This document shows, in pieces, positions 51,604-59,620 of a DNA stretch of 64,000 nucleotides (position 1 is the stretch's first letter; every line of letters begins with the position of its first letter). Where the stretch lies: contig CAYOBI010000007.1 in the NCBI GenBank assembly GCA_964402325.1, positions 1 through 64,000 on the forward strand. Direction: 5' to 3'. Under the pieces are notes generated by a model. The model saw only the letters and a list, made by a program, of their open reading frames with translations, was not told the DNA's origin and made no database searches. This DNA is from Raineyella sp964402325. GTDB taxonomy: Bacteria; Actinomycetota; Actinomycetes; Propionibacteriales; Propionibacteriaceae. The position numbers and the translations under genes are program-made.

Positions 51604-51939
51604 ATGTCCGACACCACCACCTCCGTCTCCGACCCGACCACCGACATCCCCGTCGACGACGCGTACGTCGACGACGTGCTCGGCGAGGAGTTCGACGACA
51701 CGTACGACGAGGACGGGACCGACGAGCCGGCCGCCGAGCTCGTCGCGGCCCGCGGCCGGCGCCGGCACGACCAGCGCGGGATGGCCACCGCCGAGTACGC
51801 CGTGGGCACCGTGGCCGCCGTGGCCCTGGTCACCGCCCTGATCAACGTCTTCCGCAACAAGGAATTCCTCGACCTGCTGCTGGAACTCGTGATGGCGATC
51901 TTCAAGGCGGTCATGGCCTCCAAGGGCCTCGGTCTCTGA
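51604..51939 (+). CDS. DUF4244 Flp-type pilin with long acidic N-terminus
   Basis: A 111-residue precursor. The class III-like processing site is DQRGMATAEYAVGTVAAVAL (cleavage after RG expected), followed by the hydrophobic helix and a short amphipathic end. The leader is unusually long: about 60 residues, rich in Asp/Glu (VDDVLGEEFDDTYDEDGTDE), while Flp leaders are normally 10-25. The family is the small actinobacterial Flp pilin (Rv3656c-like). The ATG at 51604 has GAAAGGGG upstream. Confidence 0.85.
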   Translation: MSDTTTSVSDPTTDIPVDDAYVDDVLGEEFDDTYDEDGTDEPAAELVAARGRRRHDQRGMATAEYAVGTVAAVALVTALINVFRNKEFLDLLLELVMAIFKAVMASKGLGL

Positions 51940-51957
51940 CCCTCCGCCCCGGGCGGT

Positions 51958-51996
51958 GCATCGGGTGGTGGCGGCAGGGGAGCCACCACCCGGTGC
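51958..51996 (+). terminator. hairpin after the pilin gene
   Basis: A 15-bp stem with one wobble (51958-51972 with 51982-51996) lies 19 bases after the pilin stop and before tadE. Likely roles are partial termination and protection of an abundant pilin mRNA. Confidence 0.65.
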
Positions 51997-52029
51997 CCGC
52001 CGGCTCGCATCCACATGGGAGGCACCGGC

Positions 52030-52386
52030 ATGGAACGTCCTGAGCACCGCGATGCCCGCGGCATGGTGACCGCCGAACTCGCGGTCGGCACCATCGCGGT
52101 CATCCTCGTCACCCTGCTCTTCGGCTGGGGACTGCACCTCTTCACCCGCCAGCTGCTGCTCGAGGACGCCGTCGCCGAGGTCGCCCGCCAGTCCGCCCGC
52201 GGGGACCGGGCCGCCGCGGCGAGCGCCCGCACCGACGCCCCCGCCGGCACCGTCCTCACCGTCACCGAGGAGACCGGCGGGGTCCGGGTCCGTGGCGAGT
52301 TGCCCAGCGGCCCGCCCGGCCGCCTGCGTGACGTCGTGCTGGTCGCCGAGGCGCGGGTGCTGCTCGAACCGGGGAGCGCCCGATGA
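52030..52386 (+). CDS. tadE: TadE-family pseudopilin
   Basis: A 118-residue pseudopilin. GMVTAELAVGTIAVILVTLL is a prepilin-like cleavage site and helix after a 16-residue leader. The rest is a small extracytoplasmic domain (QLLLEDAVAEVARQSARGD). ATG 52030 is chosen because GGAGG lies 7 nt upstream; the ATG at 52015 would add five residues. It overlaps the next gene by ATGA. Confidence 0.85.
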   Translation: MERPEHRDARGMVTAELAVGTIAVILVTLLFGWGLHLFTRQLLLEDAVAEVARQSARGDRAAAASARTDAPAGTVLTVTEETGGVRVRGELPSGPPGRLRDVVLVAEARVLLEPGSAR

Positions 52387-52784
52387 ACGCCCGCCGGGAC
52401 CAGCGAGGCTCGGGGACTCTGTTGCTCTGCGCGGCGGTGGCGATCCTGCTGGTGCTGACCTGGGCCGGTGCCGTCGGCGGCGGGTACGCCGTGGCCCTGC
52501 ACCGGGTCCGCGGGGTCGCCGACCGGGCCGCCCTGGCCGGGGCCGTGGCGTACGCCACCGGCAGCGACGCCTGCCCGGCGGCCCGGCGCCAGACCGACGC
52601 GGAGTCCCGGGCCGTGCTCACCGGGTGCCGTACGGTCGGCGACCTGCAGCGCTACGTGGTCAGCGTCGACATCGCCTGGCCGGTGGCGACCCGGGTGCCG
52701 GGCCTGCCCCGGAGTGTCCACGCGGTGGCGCACGCCGGCCCCGGCGAGGTCGAGGTGGCTACCGCGGTGGGGCGAGCTCCGTGA
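52383..52784 (+). CDS. TadE-like secreted protein (Rv3654c family)
   Basis: A 133-residue protein. It starts RRDQRGSGTLLLCAAVAILL, a Tad-type helix after DQRG, followed by HRVRGVADRAALAGAVAYAT and two Cys (DACPAARRQ, LTGCRT), probably a disulfide. It matches the last gene of the mycobacterial tad cluster (Rv3654c). Its 3' end overlaps the convergent GntR gene by 26 bases. Confidence 0.82.
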   Translation: MNARRDQRGSGTLLLCAAVAILLVLTWAGAVGGGYAVALHRVRGVADRAALAGAVAYATGSDACPAARRQTDAESRAVLTGCRTVGDLQRYVVSVDIAWPVATRVPGLPRSVHAVAHAGPGEVEVATAVGRAP

Positions 52785-53376
52785 CCTGGCGCCAGCGGCA
52801 TCGCCAGCCGGCCACCCCGGCCAGCCAGACCGACGACCAGCGGGCGCCCGGGTCGCGGGGTCCCGCTCCACCGAAACGTACGCAGCTGACCAGCACCGTG
52901 CTCGGCCCCAGCGCCTCCGCCCGCAGCGCCTCGATCCGCGGACCCCCGACGGCCTCGGCGGCCAGCAGTTCGGTCGCCGCCAACCCCTCGAGCAACTCCC
53001 CGTCGGGCCCGACCAGCACCAGCGCCGGGTCGAGCAGCGTCGCCAGCAGTGCGGCGTCACGGTGGGTGGCGGGTCGCCACAGGGCCAGCTCCGCAGCCGA
53101 GCACACCGCCACCGGGTCGGGGCCGGACCCGGAGCCGGCCCGCCGGTTCATGGCCGCCGCGACGAAGGTGCCCCGCCGTCCCTCGGCGCGCAGGTAGCCG
53201 GCCGCCTCGAGCTCCTTGTAGCTGCGGGCGACGGTGTTGACGGCCAGCCCGGTCTCCCGGGCCAGGTCCCGGACCGTCGGCAGCCGGGCGCCGACCTCCA
53301 GTTCGCCGCTGTCGATCCGGGCGGCGATCCGGCGGCGCAGCTGTTCATACGGCGGGGTCGACGAGCCCGGATCCAC
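52759..53376 (-). CDS. GntR-family transcriptional regulator (YtrA-like)
   Basis: A 205-residue protein. The winged helix is PPYEQLRRRIAARIDSGELE, then LPTVRDLARETGLAVNTVAR and LEAAGYLRAEGRRGTFVAAA, a classic GntR domain. The C-terminal part is short and of unknown ligand, without a FadR- or UTRA-type domain. GTG at 53376 is chosen with GAGGG 7 nt upstream. It may regulate itself or unknown transporters; no ABC transporter is adjacent, unlike typical ytrA loci. Confidence 0.8.
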   Translation of the reverse strand: MDPGSSTPPYEQLRRRIAARIDSGELEVGARLPTVRDLARETGLAVNTVARSYKELEAAGYLRAEGRRGTFVAAAMNRRAGSGSGPDPVAVCSAAELALWRPATHRDAALLATLLDPALVLVGPDGELLEGLAATELLAAEAVGGPRIEALRAEALGPSTVLVSCVRFGGAGPRDPGARWSSVWLAGVAGWRCRWRQVTELAPPR

Positions 53377-53506
53377 GATCCGGCCCTCGACGATCAGGTC
53401 GAGCGGGTGGGGTGCGGTGTCATCGCTGATGGCGCTCTCCTGGGGCGGGGCGGGCGGGCCGGTGGCTGGTCAGGCTACTCCTACCGGACAGGGCAGGATA
53501 GGGGGC

Positions 53507-54172
53507 ATGGATTCGTGGTTCGAGACCTTCTGCCAGGAGCTCGTGATCCGCCGGGCGCTCGAGTCGACCGGTCAGGCCCTCGTGCTGGCCCGGGAGGACT
53601 TCGGCCTCGTGCTGCAGGTCGCGTCGGACTGGAGCGTGGTGCCGGCCCCGGCGCTGGTCGAGGGCCTCGGCCCGCGCTGGATCGGCCTGGTCCGGACGGC
53701 CGTGATGCCGCTGGTGGAGGCCGACCCGGCCACCGGGGCGGACTGGGAACCGGGCGCGGTGGCCGGCTACCAGGACCGTCCGGGGGCGGCCGAGGAGGTG
53801 GTCACCGACGTGCTCGTGGTCGACCTGGCCGACGCGGCCCGGGGCAGCGGCGAGTGGGTGGTGCCGTACCGGGCGACCGAGTCCGGGGCGTCGTTCGGTG
53901 AGCCGGTCCGCGCCGGGGAATGCGCCGACGCCGTCCTTGCCCTGGGCGAACTCGACCCGCGCGACCCCGGCCGCATCCCGGCCCGCGACGGCGGCGGGCT
54001 GTTGTCCCGCGCCCAGGGCCGGCTCACCCTCGACCTGGGCGGGGCGCACCTGGGTGTGCGCCGGCTCCGTGAGGCCGGTGGCGACGGGTTCGCGTACGCC
54101 ACCGACCCGTACGCCACCACCCTGCGCGAGGCCGGGATCGACCCGGTGGAACTGGTGACGCTGGACGCCTGA
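53507..54172 (+). CDS. conserved-type hypothetical protein
   Basis: A 221-residue soluble acidic protein, not recognised. It starts MDSWFETFCQELVIRRALES and has no signal peptide or membrane segment. Sections such as DWSVVPAPALVEGLGPRWIG and VVTDVLVVDLADAARGSGEW appear regular alpha/beta. Possible leaderless start: CAGGAT (53494-53499) ends 7 nt before the ATG, and no clear ribosome site is present. It is divergent from the GntR gene (130 bases) and convergent with YciI. Confidence 0.65.
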   Translation: MDSWFETFCQELVIRRALESTGQALVLAREDFGLVLQVASDWSVVPAPALVEGLGPRWIGLVRTAVMPLVEADPATGADWEPGAVAGYQDRPGAAEEVVTDVLVVDLADAARGSGEWVVPYRATESGASFGEPVRAGECADAVLALGELDPRDPGRIPARDGGGLLSRAQGRLTLDLGGAHLGVRRLREAGGDGFAYATDPYATTLREAGIDPVELVTLDA

Positions 54173-54177
54173 GCCGC

Positions 54178-54528
54178 TCAGCCCTGGTCCTGGAAGGGGC
54201 GCACCTCGACCGCCAGCCGACAGGCGGCCGAGGCGCGCTCGGCGAGTTCCAAGGCGTGGGTGAGGTCGTCGGCCCGGACCACCCAGAAGCCGCCCAGCTG
54301 TTCGTTCCCCGGCAGATAGGTGCCGCGGTTCATGGTCACCCGGTCCCCGGTCGCGTCCACGACCCGGGCCTGCGAGGCGGGCATCAGGCCGCCGGCGAAG
54401 ACCATTCGGTCCTCCGCCAGCAGGCTGTCGTTGAAGGCCGCGACGTCGGCGATGGCCTGCTCGGGCGGCGCCTCCGCGGTCCCGGGGGTCGCGTCGGCGT
54501 GGTGGACGGACAGCAGGTACTGCGGCAT
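54178..54528 (-). CDS. YciI-family (YCII/DGPF-type) protein
   Basis: A 116-residue ferredoxin-like-fold protein. It opens MPQYLLSVHHADATPGTAEA and contains AAFNDSLLAEDRMVFAGGL, GTYLPGNEQLGGFWVVRADD and ALELAERASAA, the usual YciI/DGPF pattern. In actinobacteria such genes often sit next to sigma factors; none is here. The role is unknown. The ATG at 54528 has AGAGGGAA upstream. Confidence 0.83.
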   Translation of the reverse strand: MPQYLLSVHHADATPGTAEAPPEQAIADVAAFNDSLLAEDRMVFAGGLMPASQARVVDATGDRVTMNRGTYLPGNEQLGGFWVVRADDLTHALELAERASAACRLAVEVRPFQDQG

Positions 54529-54625
54529 GGCGGTTCCCTCTCGGTGGCGTCTCGGTGCTGCGCCAGCCAGTCTGGCCGAGCCGCCGCCGACGCGCCAGGG
54601 ACTCCGGACATCCCGGCCCCCGGGC

Positions 54626-55417
54626 TCAGACCACCGCGGGACGCCGGGCGATCTTCGTGTTGTGCGCCTGGGCCCGAGGACGGACCACCATCAGGTCGAG
54701 GTTGACGTGGGCCGGGCGGGTGAGCCCGTAGGCGATCACGTCGGCCACGTCCTCGGCCAGCAGCGGCTGGTAGCCCTCGTAGACCTTCGCCGCCCGCTCG
54801 GCGTCCCCGTCGAACCGCACCAGGGAGAACTCCTCGGTCGCGACGTTGCCCGGCGAGACCTCGAGGACCCGGACTGGCTCCCCGACGATCTCCCAGCGCA
54901 GCGTGGTGGCGAGCATCCGCTCGGCGTGCTTGACGCCCGTGTAGCCCGCGCCGCCCTCGTACGCCCCGTGCGCGGCGGTCGAGGTGACCACCACGACGTC
55001 CCCGGCGCCGGAGTCGCGCAGTAGCGGCAGGACGCCCTTGGTGACCCGCAGGGTACCGAGCACGTTCAGCTCGTACATCCGCCGCCAGCCGTCGATGTCG
55101 GCCTCGGCGACCGGGTCGAGGCCGAGCGCGCCGCCGGCGTTGTTCACCACCGCGTCGAGTCCGCCGGTGCGTTCCAGGTGGGCGACGAGGGCGTCGACCT
55201 CGTCGGCGGAGGTGATGTCGAGGGCGTACGCCTCGCAGCCGGTCTCCTCGGCCAGGGCGGCAAGCCGCTCGGCGCGCCGGGCGGCCGCGACCACGGCCAT
55301 CCCCTCGGCGCGGAGCCGGCGGACGGTGGCCGCACCGATCCCGGCGGAGGCGCCGGTGACCAGGACGCGGCGGCGTCCGCCCGGGGTGCCGGTGGGGGTG
55401 TTCGTGGGGGTGCTCAT
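54626..55417 (-). CDS. short-chain dehydrogenase/reductase
   Basis: A 263-residue SDR. The cofactor motif is VLVTGASAGIG (about 17-27), then VNNAGG, the catalytic Ser in VVVTSTAAHGA and YTGVK (Tyr-x3-Lys). After GRRR an NADP(H) preference is possible because AARR follows strand beta-2. The ATG at 55417 overlaps the aminotransferase stop by ATGA, so the enzymes are co-translated. That suggests the SDR acts on the aldehyde or keto product of the transaminase (inference). Confidence 0.88.
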   Translation of the reverse strand: MSTPTNTPTGTPGGRRRVLVTGASAGIGAATVRRLRAEGMAVVAAARRAERLAALAEETGCEAYALDITSADEVDALVAHLERTGGLDAVVNNAGGALGLDPVAEADIDGWRRMYELNVLGTLRVTKGVLPLLRDSGAGDVVVVTSTAAHGAYEGGAGYTGVKHAERMLATTLRWEIVGEPVRVLEVSPGNVATEEFSLVRFDGDAERAAKVYEGYQPLLAEDVADVIAYGLTRPAHVNLDLMVVRPRAQAHNTKIARRPAVV

Positions 55418-56787
55418 CGGTGGGCCTCCTCGGCCAGGACGTCGGCGAGGATGTCCATGCCGTGGGCGGCCTCGTCGGGGGTGATCACGCAGGGCGGCAC
55501 GATGTGCACCCGGTTGGCGGTGATGCTCGGGATCAGGCCGCGGTCCAGGCAGCCCTGCTTGACCGCCGCCATCCGGGCGTCCGGCAGCGGCTCGCGGGTG
55601 GCGTCGTCGGCGACGAGTTCGGCGGCCCACATCACGCCGGTGCCGCGGACGTCGCCGACCAGCGGGTTGTCGGCCAGCAGCTCCTCCAGCGCCGGGCCGA
55701 TCACGGCGGAGCCGACCCGGGCGGCGTTCTCCACGATGTGCTCGTCCTCCATCGCCTCGATGGTGGCGACGATCGAGGCCATCGCGAGCGGGTGGCCGGA
55801 GTAGGTCAGTCCGCCGGGGAAGACCTGCTCGTCGAAGTGATGGGCGATGTCGGCGCTGACCAGCACCCCGCCGGCCGGTACGTAGCCGGAGTTGACGCCC
55901 TTGGCGAAGGTGATCAGGTCCGGCACCACGTCGTGCTGCTCGAACGCGAACCACGAGCCGGTGCGCCCGAAGCCGGCCATCACCTCGTCGCAGATCATCA
56001 CGATGCCGTAGCGGTCGGCGATCTCGCGGACCCCGGCGAGGTAGCCGGGCGGCGGCACCATGATGCCTGCGGTGCCGGGCACCGACTCCAGCAGGATCCC
56101 GGCGATCGTCGAGGGACCTTCGGCCTGGACCACCCGCTCGAGGTGGTGCAGCGCGCGCTCGCACTCCTCCTGGGGGGTGGTCGCCCAGAACTCGGAGCGG
56201 TAGAGGTACGGGCCGAAGACGTGCACGTGGCCCCGGGCGTACTCGTTGGGGATCCGCCGCCAGTCGCCGGTCGCGACGATCGCGGCACCGGTGTTTCCGT
56301 GGTAGGAGCGGTAGCGGGAGATGATCTTCGGGCGCCCGGTCACCTGCCGGGCCATCCGGATCGCGTTCTCGTTCGCGTCGGCGCCGGCATTGGTGAAGAA
56401 CACCTTCTCGAACGTGGCCGGCGCGTGCGTGAGGATCCGGCGGGCCGCCTCGGCCCGGGCCAGGTTCGAGGTGGCGGGGGCGATGGTGGTGAGGGTGGCG
56501 GCCTGGTCGCGGATGGCGGCAACGACCTTCGGGTGCTGGTAGCCGATGTTGACGTTGACCAGCTGGCTGGAGAAGTCGAGCCAGCGGTCGCCGGCGTGGT
56601 TCCACAGGGTGGCCCCCTCGCCGCCGGCGACGGAGAACGACGGCAGGTGTGCCTGGGCCGACCAGGAGTGCAGCACCCGGGCGTGGTCGGCGGCGATGAT
56701 CGCCGCGTCCAGGTCCGCTCCGCTCACCCCCTCGCCGACCGGGCGGTCCGCCTCGGACGCGCTGCTGGCAGGGCTGGTCACTGACAT
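55414..56787 (-). CDS. class III PLP-dependent aminotransferase
   Basis: A 457-residue omega-type aminotransferase. VFFTNAGADANENAIRMARQ holds the phosphate-binding loop, ISRYRSYHGNTGA the aromatic stacking region, VMICDEVMAGFGRTGSWFAF the Asp, and DLITFAKGVNSGYVP the PLP Lys. Substrates in this class include beta-alanine, GABA, polyamines and taurine; none can be fixed. The ATG at 56787 follows GGAGGGACAG. Divergent from a MocR-like gene that probably controls it. Confidence 0.9.
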   Translation of the reverse strand: MSVTSPASSASEADRPVGEGVSGADLDAAIIAADHARVLHSWSAQAHLPSFSVAGGEGATLWNHAGDRWLDFSSQLVNVNIGYQHPKVVAAIRDQAATLTTIAPATSNLARAEAARRILTHAPATFEKVFFTNAGADANENAIRMARQVTGRPKIISRYRSYHGNTGAAIVATGDWRRIPNEYARGHVHVFGPYLYRSEFWATTPQEECERALHHLERVVQAEGPSTIAGILLESVPGTAGIMVPPPGYLAGVREIADRYGIVMICDEVMAGFGRTGSWFAFEQHDVVPDLITFAKGVNSGYVPAGGVLVSADIAHHFDEQVFPGGLTYSGHPLAMASIVATIEAMEDEHIVENAARVGSAVIGPALEELLADNPLVGDVRGTGVMWAAELVADDATREPLPDARMAAVKQGCLDRGLIPSITANRVHIVPPCVITPDEAAHGMDILADVLAEEAHR

Positions 56788-56815
56788 GGTCTGTCCCTCC
56801 GGTGTTCGACGATCC

Positions 56816-56841
56816 TGTTCTGTTACCGTGACACTTGAACA
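56816..56841. promoter_or_regulatory. candidate operator between aminotransferase and MocR-like gene
   Basis: TGTTC (56816-56820) and GAACA (56837-56841) form an inverted repeat with 16 bases between, enclosing TGTTACCGTGACA. It is the most AT-rich spot in the 105-base divergent gap. MocR regulators typically bind such sites; this is inference. Confidence 0.4.
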
Positions 56842-56892
56842 TTTCTGCGGCGTAACCCGTCCCGACCGGGCGGGCGGCATCCCGGGAGGGCC

Positions 56893-58290
56893 ATGGCGAG
56901 GATCGACGCGGCGACGATCGGCGCCGGGCTCGCCGGCTACGGCCCCGAGCAGCACACGCCGGCCCGGATCGCCGCGGGCATCGCCCGGATGCTCGACGAC
57001 GGCGGCCTGGCGGCGGGGGACCGGCTACCCGTCGTCCGTGACCTCGCCCGCGAGCTCGGGGTCAGCACCGGGACGGTGGCCGCCGCCTGGCACAACCTGG
57101 CCGCGCTCGGGCTGATCGAGTCGCGCGGCCGCGCGGGGACGTACGTGCTGCCGACGCCGGAGAGCTGGCTGCCGCCGCGCTATCGCGGCGCGGGGGAGGC
57201 GTCGGGCCCGGTGGCGCTGGACCTGTCCACCGGCACCCCCGACCCGGCGCTGCTGCCGGAGCTGCGCGGCGCGCTGCTGGCGGCGGTGGGGGAGCTGTCG
57301 CTGACCGAGGTCAACTCCTACCTGGCGCCGCCGGTGCTGCCCGGCCTGGCGTCGGTGCTGCGGGACGGTTGGCCCTACCGGGTCACCCGGATCACTGTCG
57401 TCGACGGGGCGATGGACGGAGTGATCCGTACGCTCGAACAGGTGGTGCGGTTCGGTGACCGGGTCGGGGTGGAGAGTCCGGGCTTCCCGCCGATCTTCGA
57501 CATCCTCGACCAGTTGGGCCTGGTGCCCGTCCCGCTGGAGCTGGACCGGTCCGGTGCCACCCCCGCCTCGATCGGGGCGGCGATCGACGCCGGCGCCCGG
57601 GCGCTCATCCTGCAGCCCCGCGCCCAGAACCCGACCGGGGTCTCGATGACCCCGACCCGGCTGCGTGACATCGCCGCGGTGATCCGGGCCCGGACCGGTG
57701 ACGATCACGGTCGCCGCCTCGTGGTTCTCGAGGACGACCACGCCGGCGGGATCGTCCGGATCCGGGACCTCAGCCTCGGGACGCACCTGCCGGACCGGGT
57801 GGTGCACGTACGGTCCTACTCCAAGACGCACGGCCCCGACCTGCGGATCGCCGCGGTCGGCGGACCGGCCGCGATCATCGACCCGCTCGTCGCCCGCCGG
57901 ATGATGGGGGTCGGCTGGACCAGCCGGCTGCTGCAGAGCGTGCTGGCCCGGATGCTGGCCGACCCGGTCAGCCGCTCCCGGGTCGACCGGGCTGCCGTCG
58001 AGTACGCCCGGCGCCGCCGGACGATGGCCGCCGCGCTGGCCGAGCACGGCGTCGACGTGGCGCCCGGGGACGGCCTGACGATGTGGATCCCGGTCGCCGA
58101 CGAACAGGCCGCCGTGGAGCGGCTGCTCGCCGCCGGGGTCCGGGTGACGGCGGGCGACCGGTACCTGGCCCGTCGCCGTGGCGGGGCCGTGCCCGGTCGT
58201 GGACCGGGGCACATCCGGATCACCCTCGGGGCCCTCACCGACGACATCGGCACCGTCGCGACCCTGATCGCCCGCGCCGCCCGGCCCTGA
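56893..58290 (+). CDS. MocR-like GntR/aminotransferase regulator
   Basis: A 465-residue fusion. The GntR winged helix is at about residues 20-85 (LAAGDRLPVVRDLARELGVS, GTVAAAWHNLAALGLIESRG), then a fold-type I aminotransferase domain. The latter has NPTG in RAQNPTGVSMTP, EDDHAGGI and SYSKTHGPDLRIAAVG with the PLP Lys. MocR proteins use PLP-bound amines as effectors. The ATG at 56893 has GGGAGGG upstream. Divergence from the class III aminotransferase suggests it controls that gene. Confidence 0.88.
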   Translation: MARIDAATIGAGLAGYGPEQHTPARIAAGIARMLDDGGLAAGDRLPVVRDLARELGVSTGTVAAAWHNLAALGLIESRGRAGTYVLPTPESWLPPRYRGAGEASGPVALDLSTGTPDPALLPELRGALLAAVGELSLTEVNSYLAPPVLPGLASVLRDGWPYRVTRITVVDGAMDGVIRTLEQVVRFGDRVGVESPGFPPIFDILDQLGLVPVPLELDRSGATPASIGAAIDAGARALILQPRAQNPTGVSMTPTRLRDIAAVIRARTGDDHGRRLVVLEDDHAGGIVRIRDLSLGTHLPDRVVHVRSYSKTHGPDLRIAAVGGPAAIIDPLVARRMMGVGWTSRLLQSVLARMLADPVSRSRVDRAAVEYARRRRTMAAALAEHGVDVAPGDGLTMWIPVADEQAAVERLLAAGVRVTAGDRYLARRRGGAVPGRGPGHIRITLGALTDDIGTVATLIARAARP

Positions 58291-58318
58291 CCGCCCCTGG
58301 GATCGCGGAGTGATCGGG

Positions 58319-59581
58319 CTATTGCCAGCGCCGGCCCTTGACCAGCCCGATCAGGTGGTCCAGCACACCCGGGTCCATCCGCAGCCCGTTGTGCTCGTAC
58401 TCGCTGGTCACCCAGGCGCGGCAGTCGGGCAGCAGTGCGGCGGTCTCCAGGGAGAGGCTGAGCGGTACGTACGCGTCGTGCTGGTAGACCGCCGCGGCGA
58501 CCGGCACGTCCGCCCGGGCCAGCCGCTCGGCCAGGTACATCCGGTTCCACTCGTGCTCGGCCAGCAGGTCCGCCGCCGCGGCGAACGGCACCAGCTCGGA
58601 GTCCTCGGCGAACAGGCTGCGGTGGATGTGCTCCCCGCCGAGCAGCGTGACGTCCTCCCGGACCCGGTCGGGCATCGTCCGGTCGGCCGCCCAGCGGGTG
58701 GCGACCCCGTCGGCGTAGCTCGACTCGTGCAGCACCGCATAGAGCGGGTTGCGCCCGCCGAACGGCAGCGCAGCGGCCAGGTCGTGGGCGAACCCCGCCG
58801 ACGACGGATCCAGCTCGAGCAGGTAGTGCAGCTGCTCCGCCCCGCCCTGCATGCCCAGCCGGATCCCGACCGTACGGAACCGCTCCGGGGAGACCACGTC
58901 CCCGTTCGGCAGGCTGACCCGGCCCTGCGCGCAGAGCTCGCTGACGCGCCGCACCAGGTCCCGGTCGCCGGGGAAGCGGTGGTAGTGCTCCTCGGACTTC
59001 TGCACCATGATCGCCCACGTGGTGGCGTACACGTCCTCGATCGGGTGCCCGACCGCGCTGAGGCCGCCGGTCAGGATCGCCCCGGCGAGCGACTCGGGGT
59101 GTGCGGAGAGGTAGCGCAGGCCGGTGAAGCCGCCGAACGACTGGCCCAGCAGCGTCCACTGCTCCACCCCGAGGGCCTCGCGGATCGCCTCGCAGTCGTG
59201 CACGATCTCGTCGGCGCGCAGGTGGGTGAGGTACTCCGCCTGCTGCTCGGGGGCCAGCCCGGCCAGCGGTGCGGTGTCGGGGGAGGAGACCGGGGTGGAG
59301 CGCCCGGTGCCGCGCTGGTCGAGCAGCACCACCCGGTAGTCCTCCAGGGCGCGTGGCAGCCAGCCCGGAGCCGCCGACGGCACCAGCGTCGGGCGCGGCG
59401 ACTCGTGGCCGGGGCCGCCCTGGAGGAAGACCAGGTACGGCTTGCCCTCGCCTCCGTCACCGGTGACGATCCGGGCGAACACCTCGAGCGTCCGCCCGTC
59501 GGGGTGCGCATGGTCGAGCGGCACCTCGAGCGTCAGGTTCGTCAGGGTCAGTCCGGGCAGGGTCTCGGTGGTCGTACGCAC
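58319..59581 (-). CDS. alpha/beta hydrolase, S33 (proline iminopeptidase-like)
   Basis: A 420-residue S33-type hydrolase. The oxyanion region is LVFLQGGPGHES, then VVLLDQRGTGRSTP, the nucleophile LLGQSFGGFTGL, and YEHNGLRMDPGV with the catalytic His near the C-terminus. It probably removes N-terminal Pro or other residues from short peptides. GTG 59581 is preferred because TAGGCT (59589-59594 on this strand) ends 7 nt before it (leaderless); a TTG at 59611 would lie on the other side of that hexamer. It is convergent with the MocR gene. Confidence 0.86.
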   Translation of the reverse strand: MRTTTETLPGLTLTNLTLEVPLDHAHPDGRTLEVFARIVTGDGGEGKPYLVFLQGGPGHESPRPTLVPSAAPGWLPRALEDYRVVLLDQRGTGRSTPVSSPDTAPLAGLAPEQQAEYLTHLRADEIVHDCEAIREALGVEQWTLLGQSFGGFTGLRYLSAHPESLAGAILTGGLSAVGHPIEDVYATTWAIMVQKSEEHYHRFPGDRDLVRRVSELCAQGRVSLPNGDVVSPERFRTVGIRLGMQGGAEQLHYLLELDPSSAGFAHDLAAALPFGGRNPLYAVLHESSYADGVATRWAADRTMPDRVREDVTLLGGEHIHRSLFAEDSELVPFAAAADLLAEHEWNRMYLAERLARADVPVAAAVYQHDAYVPLSLSLETAALLPDCRAWVTSEYEHNGLRMDPGVLDHLIGLVKGRRWQ

Positions 59582-59620
59582 GACGTCGAGCCTATGCCGC
59601 CGCACTGACAACCGCGCGGG

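Noticed and set aside
53376..53430. Possible ATC start with AGGAG for the GntR gene at 53430
   Set aside because: The in-frame GTG at 53376 has its own GAGGG at good spacing and starts the conserved domain; an ATC start would be exceptional.
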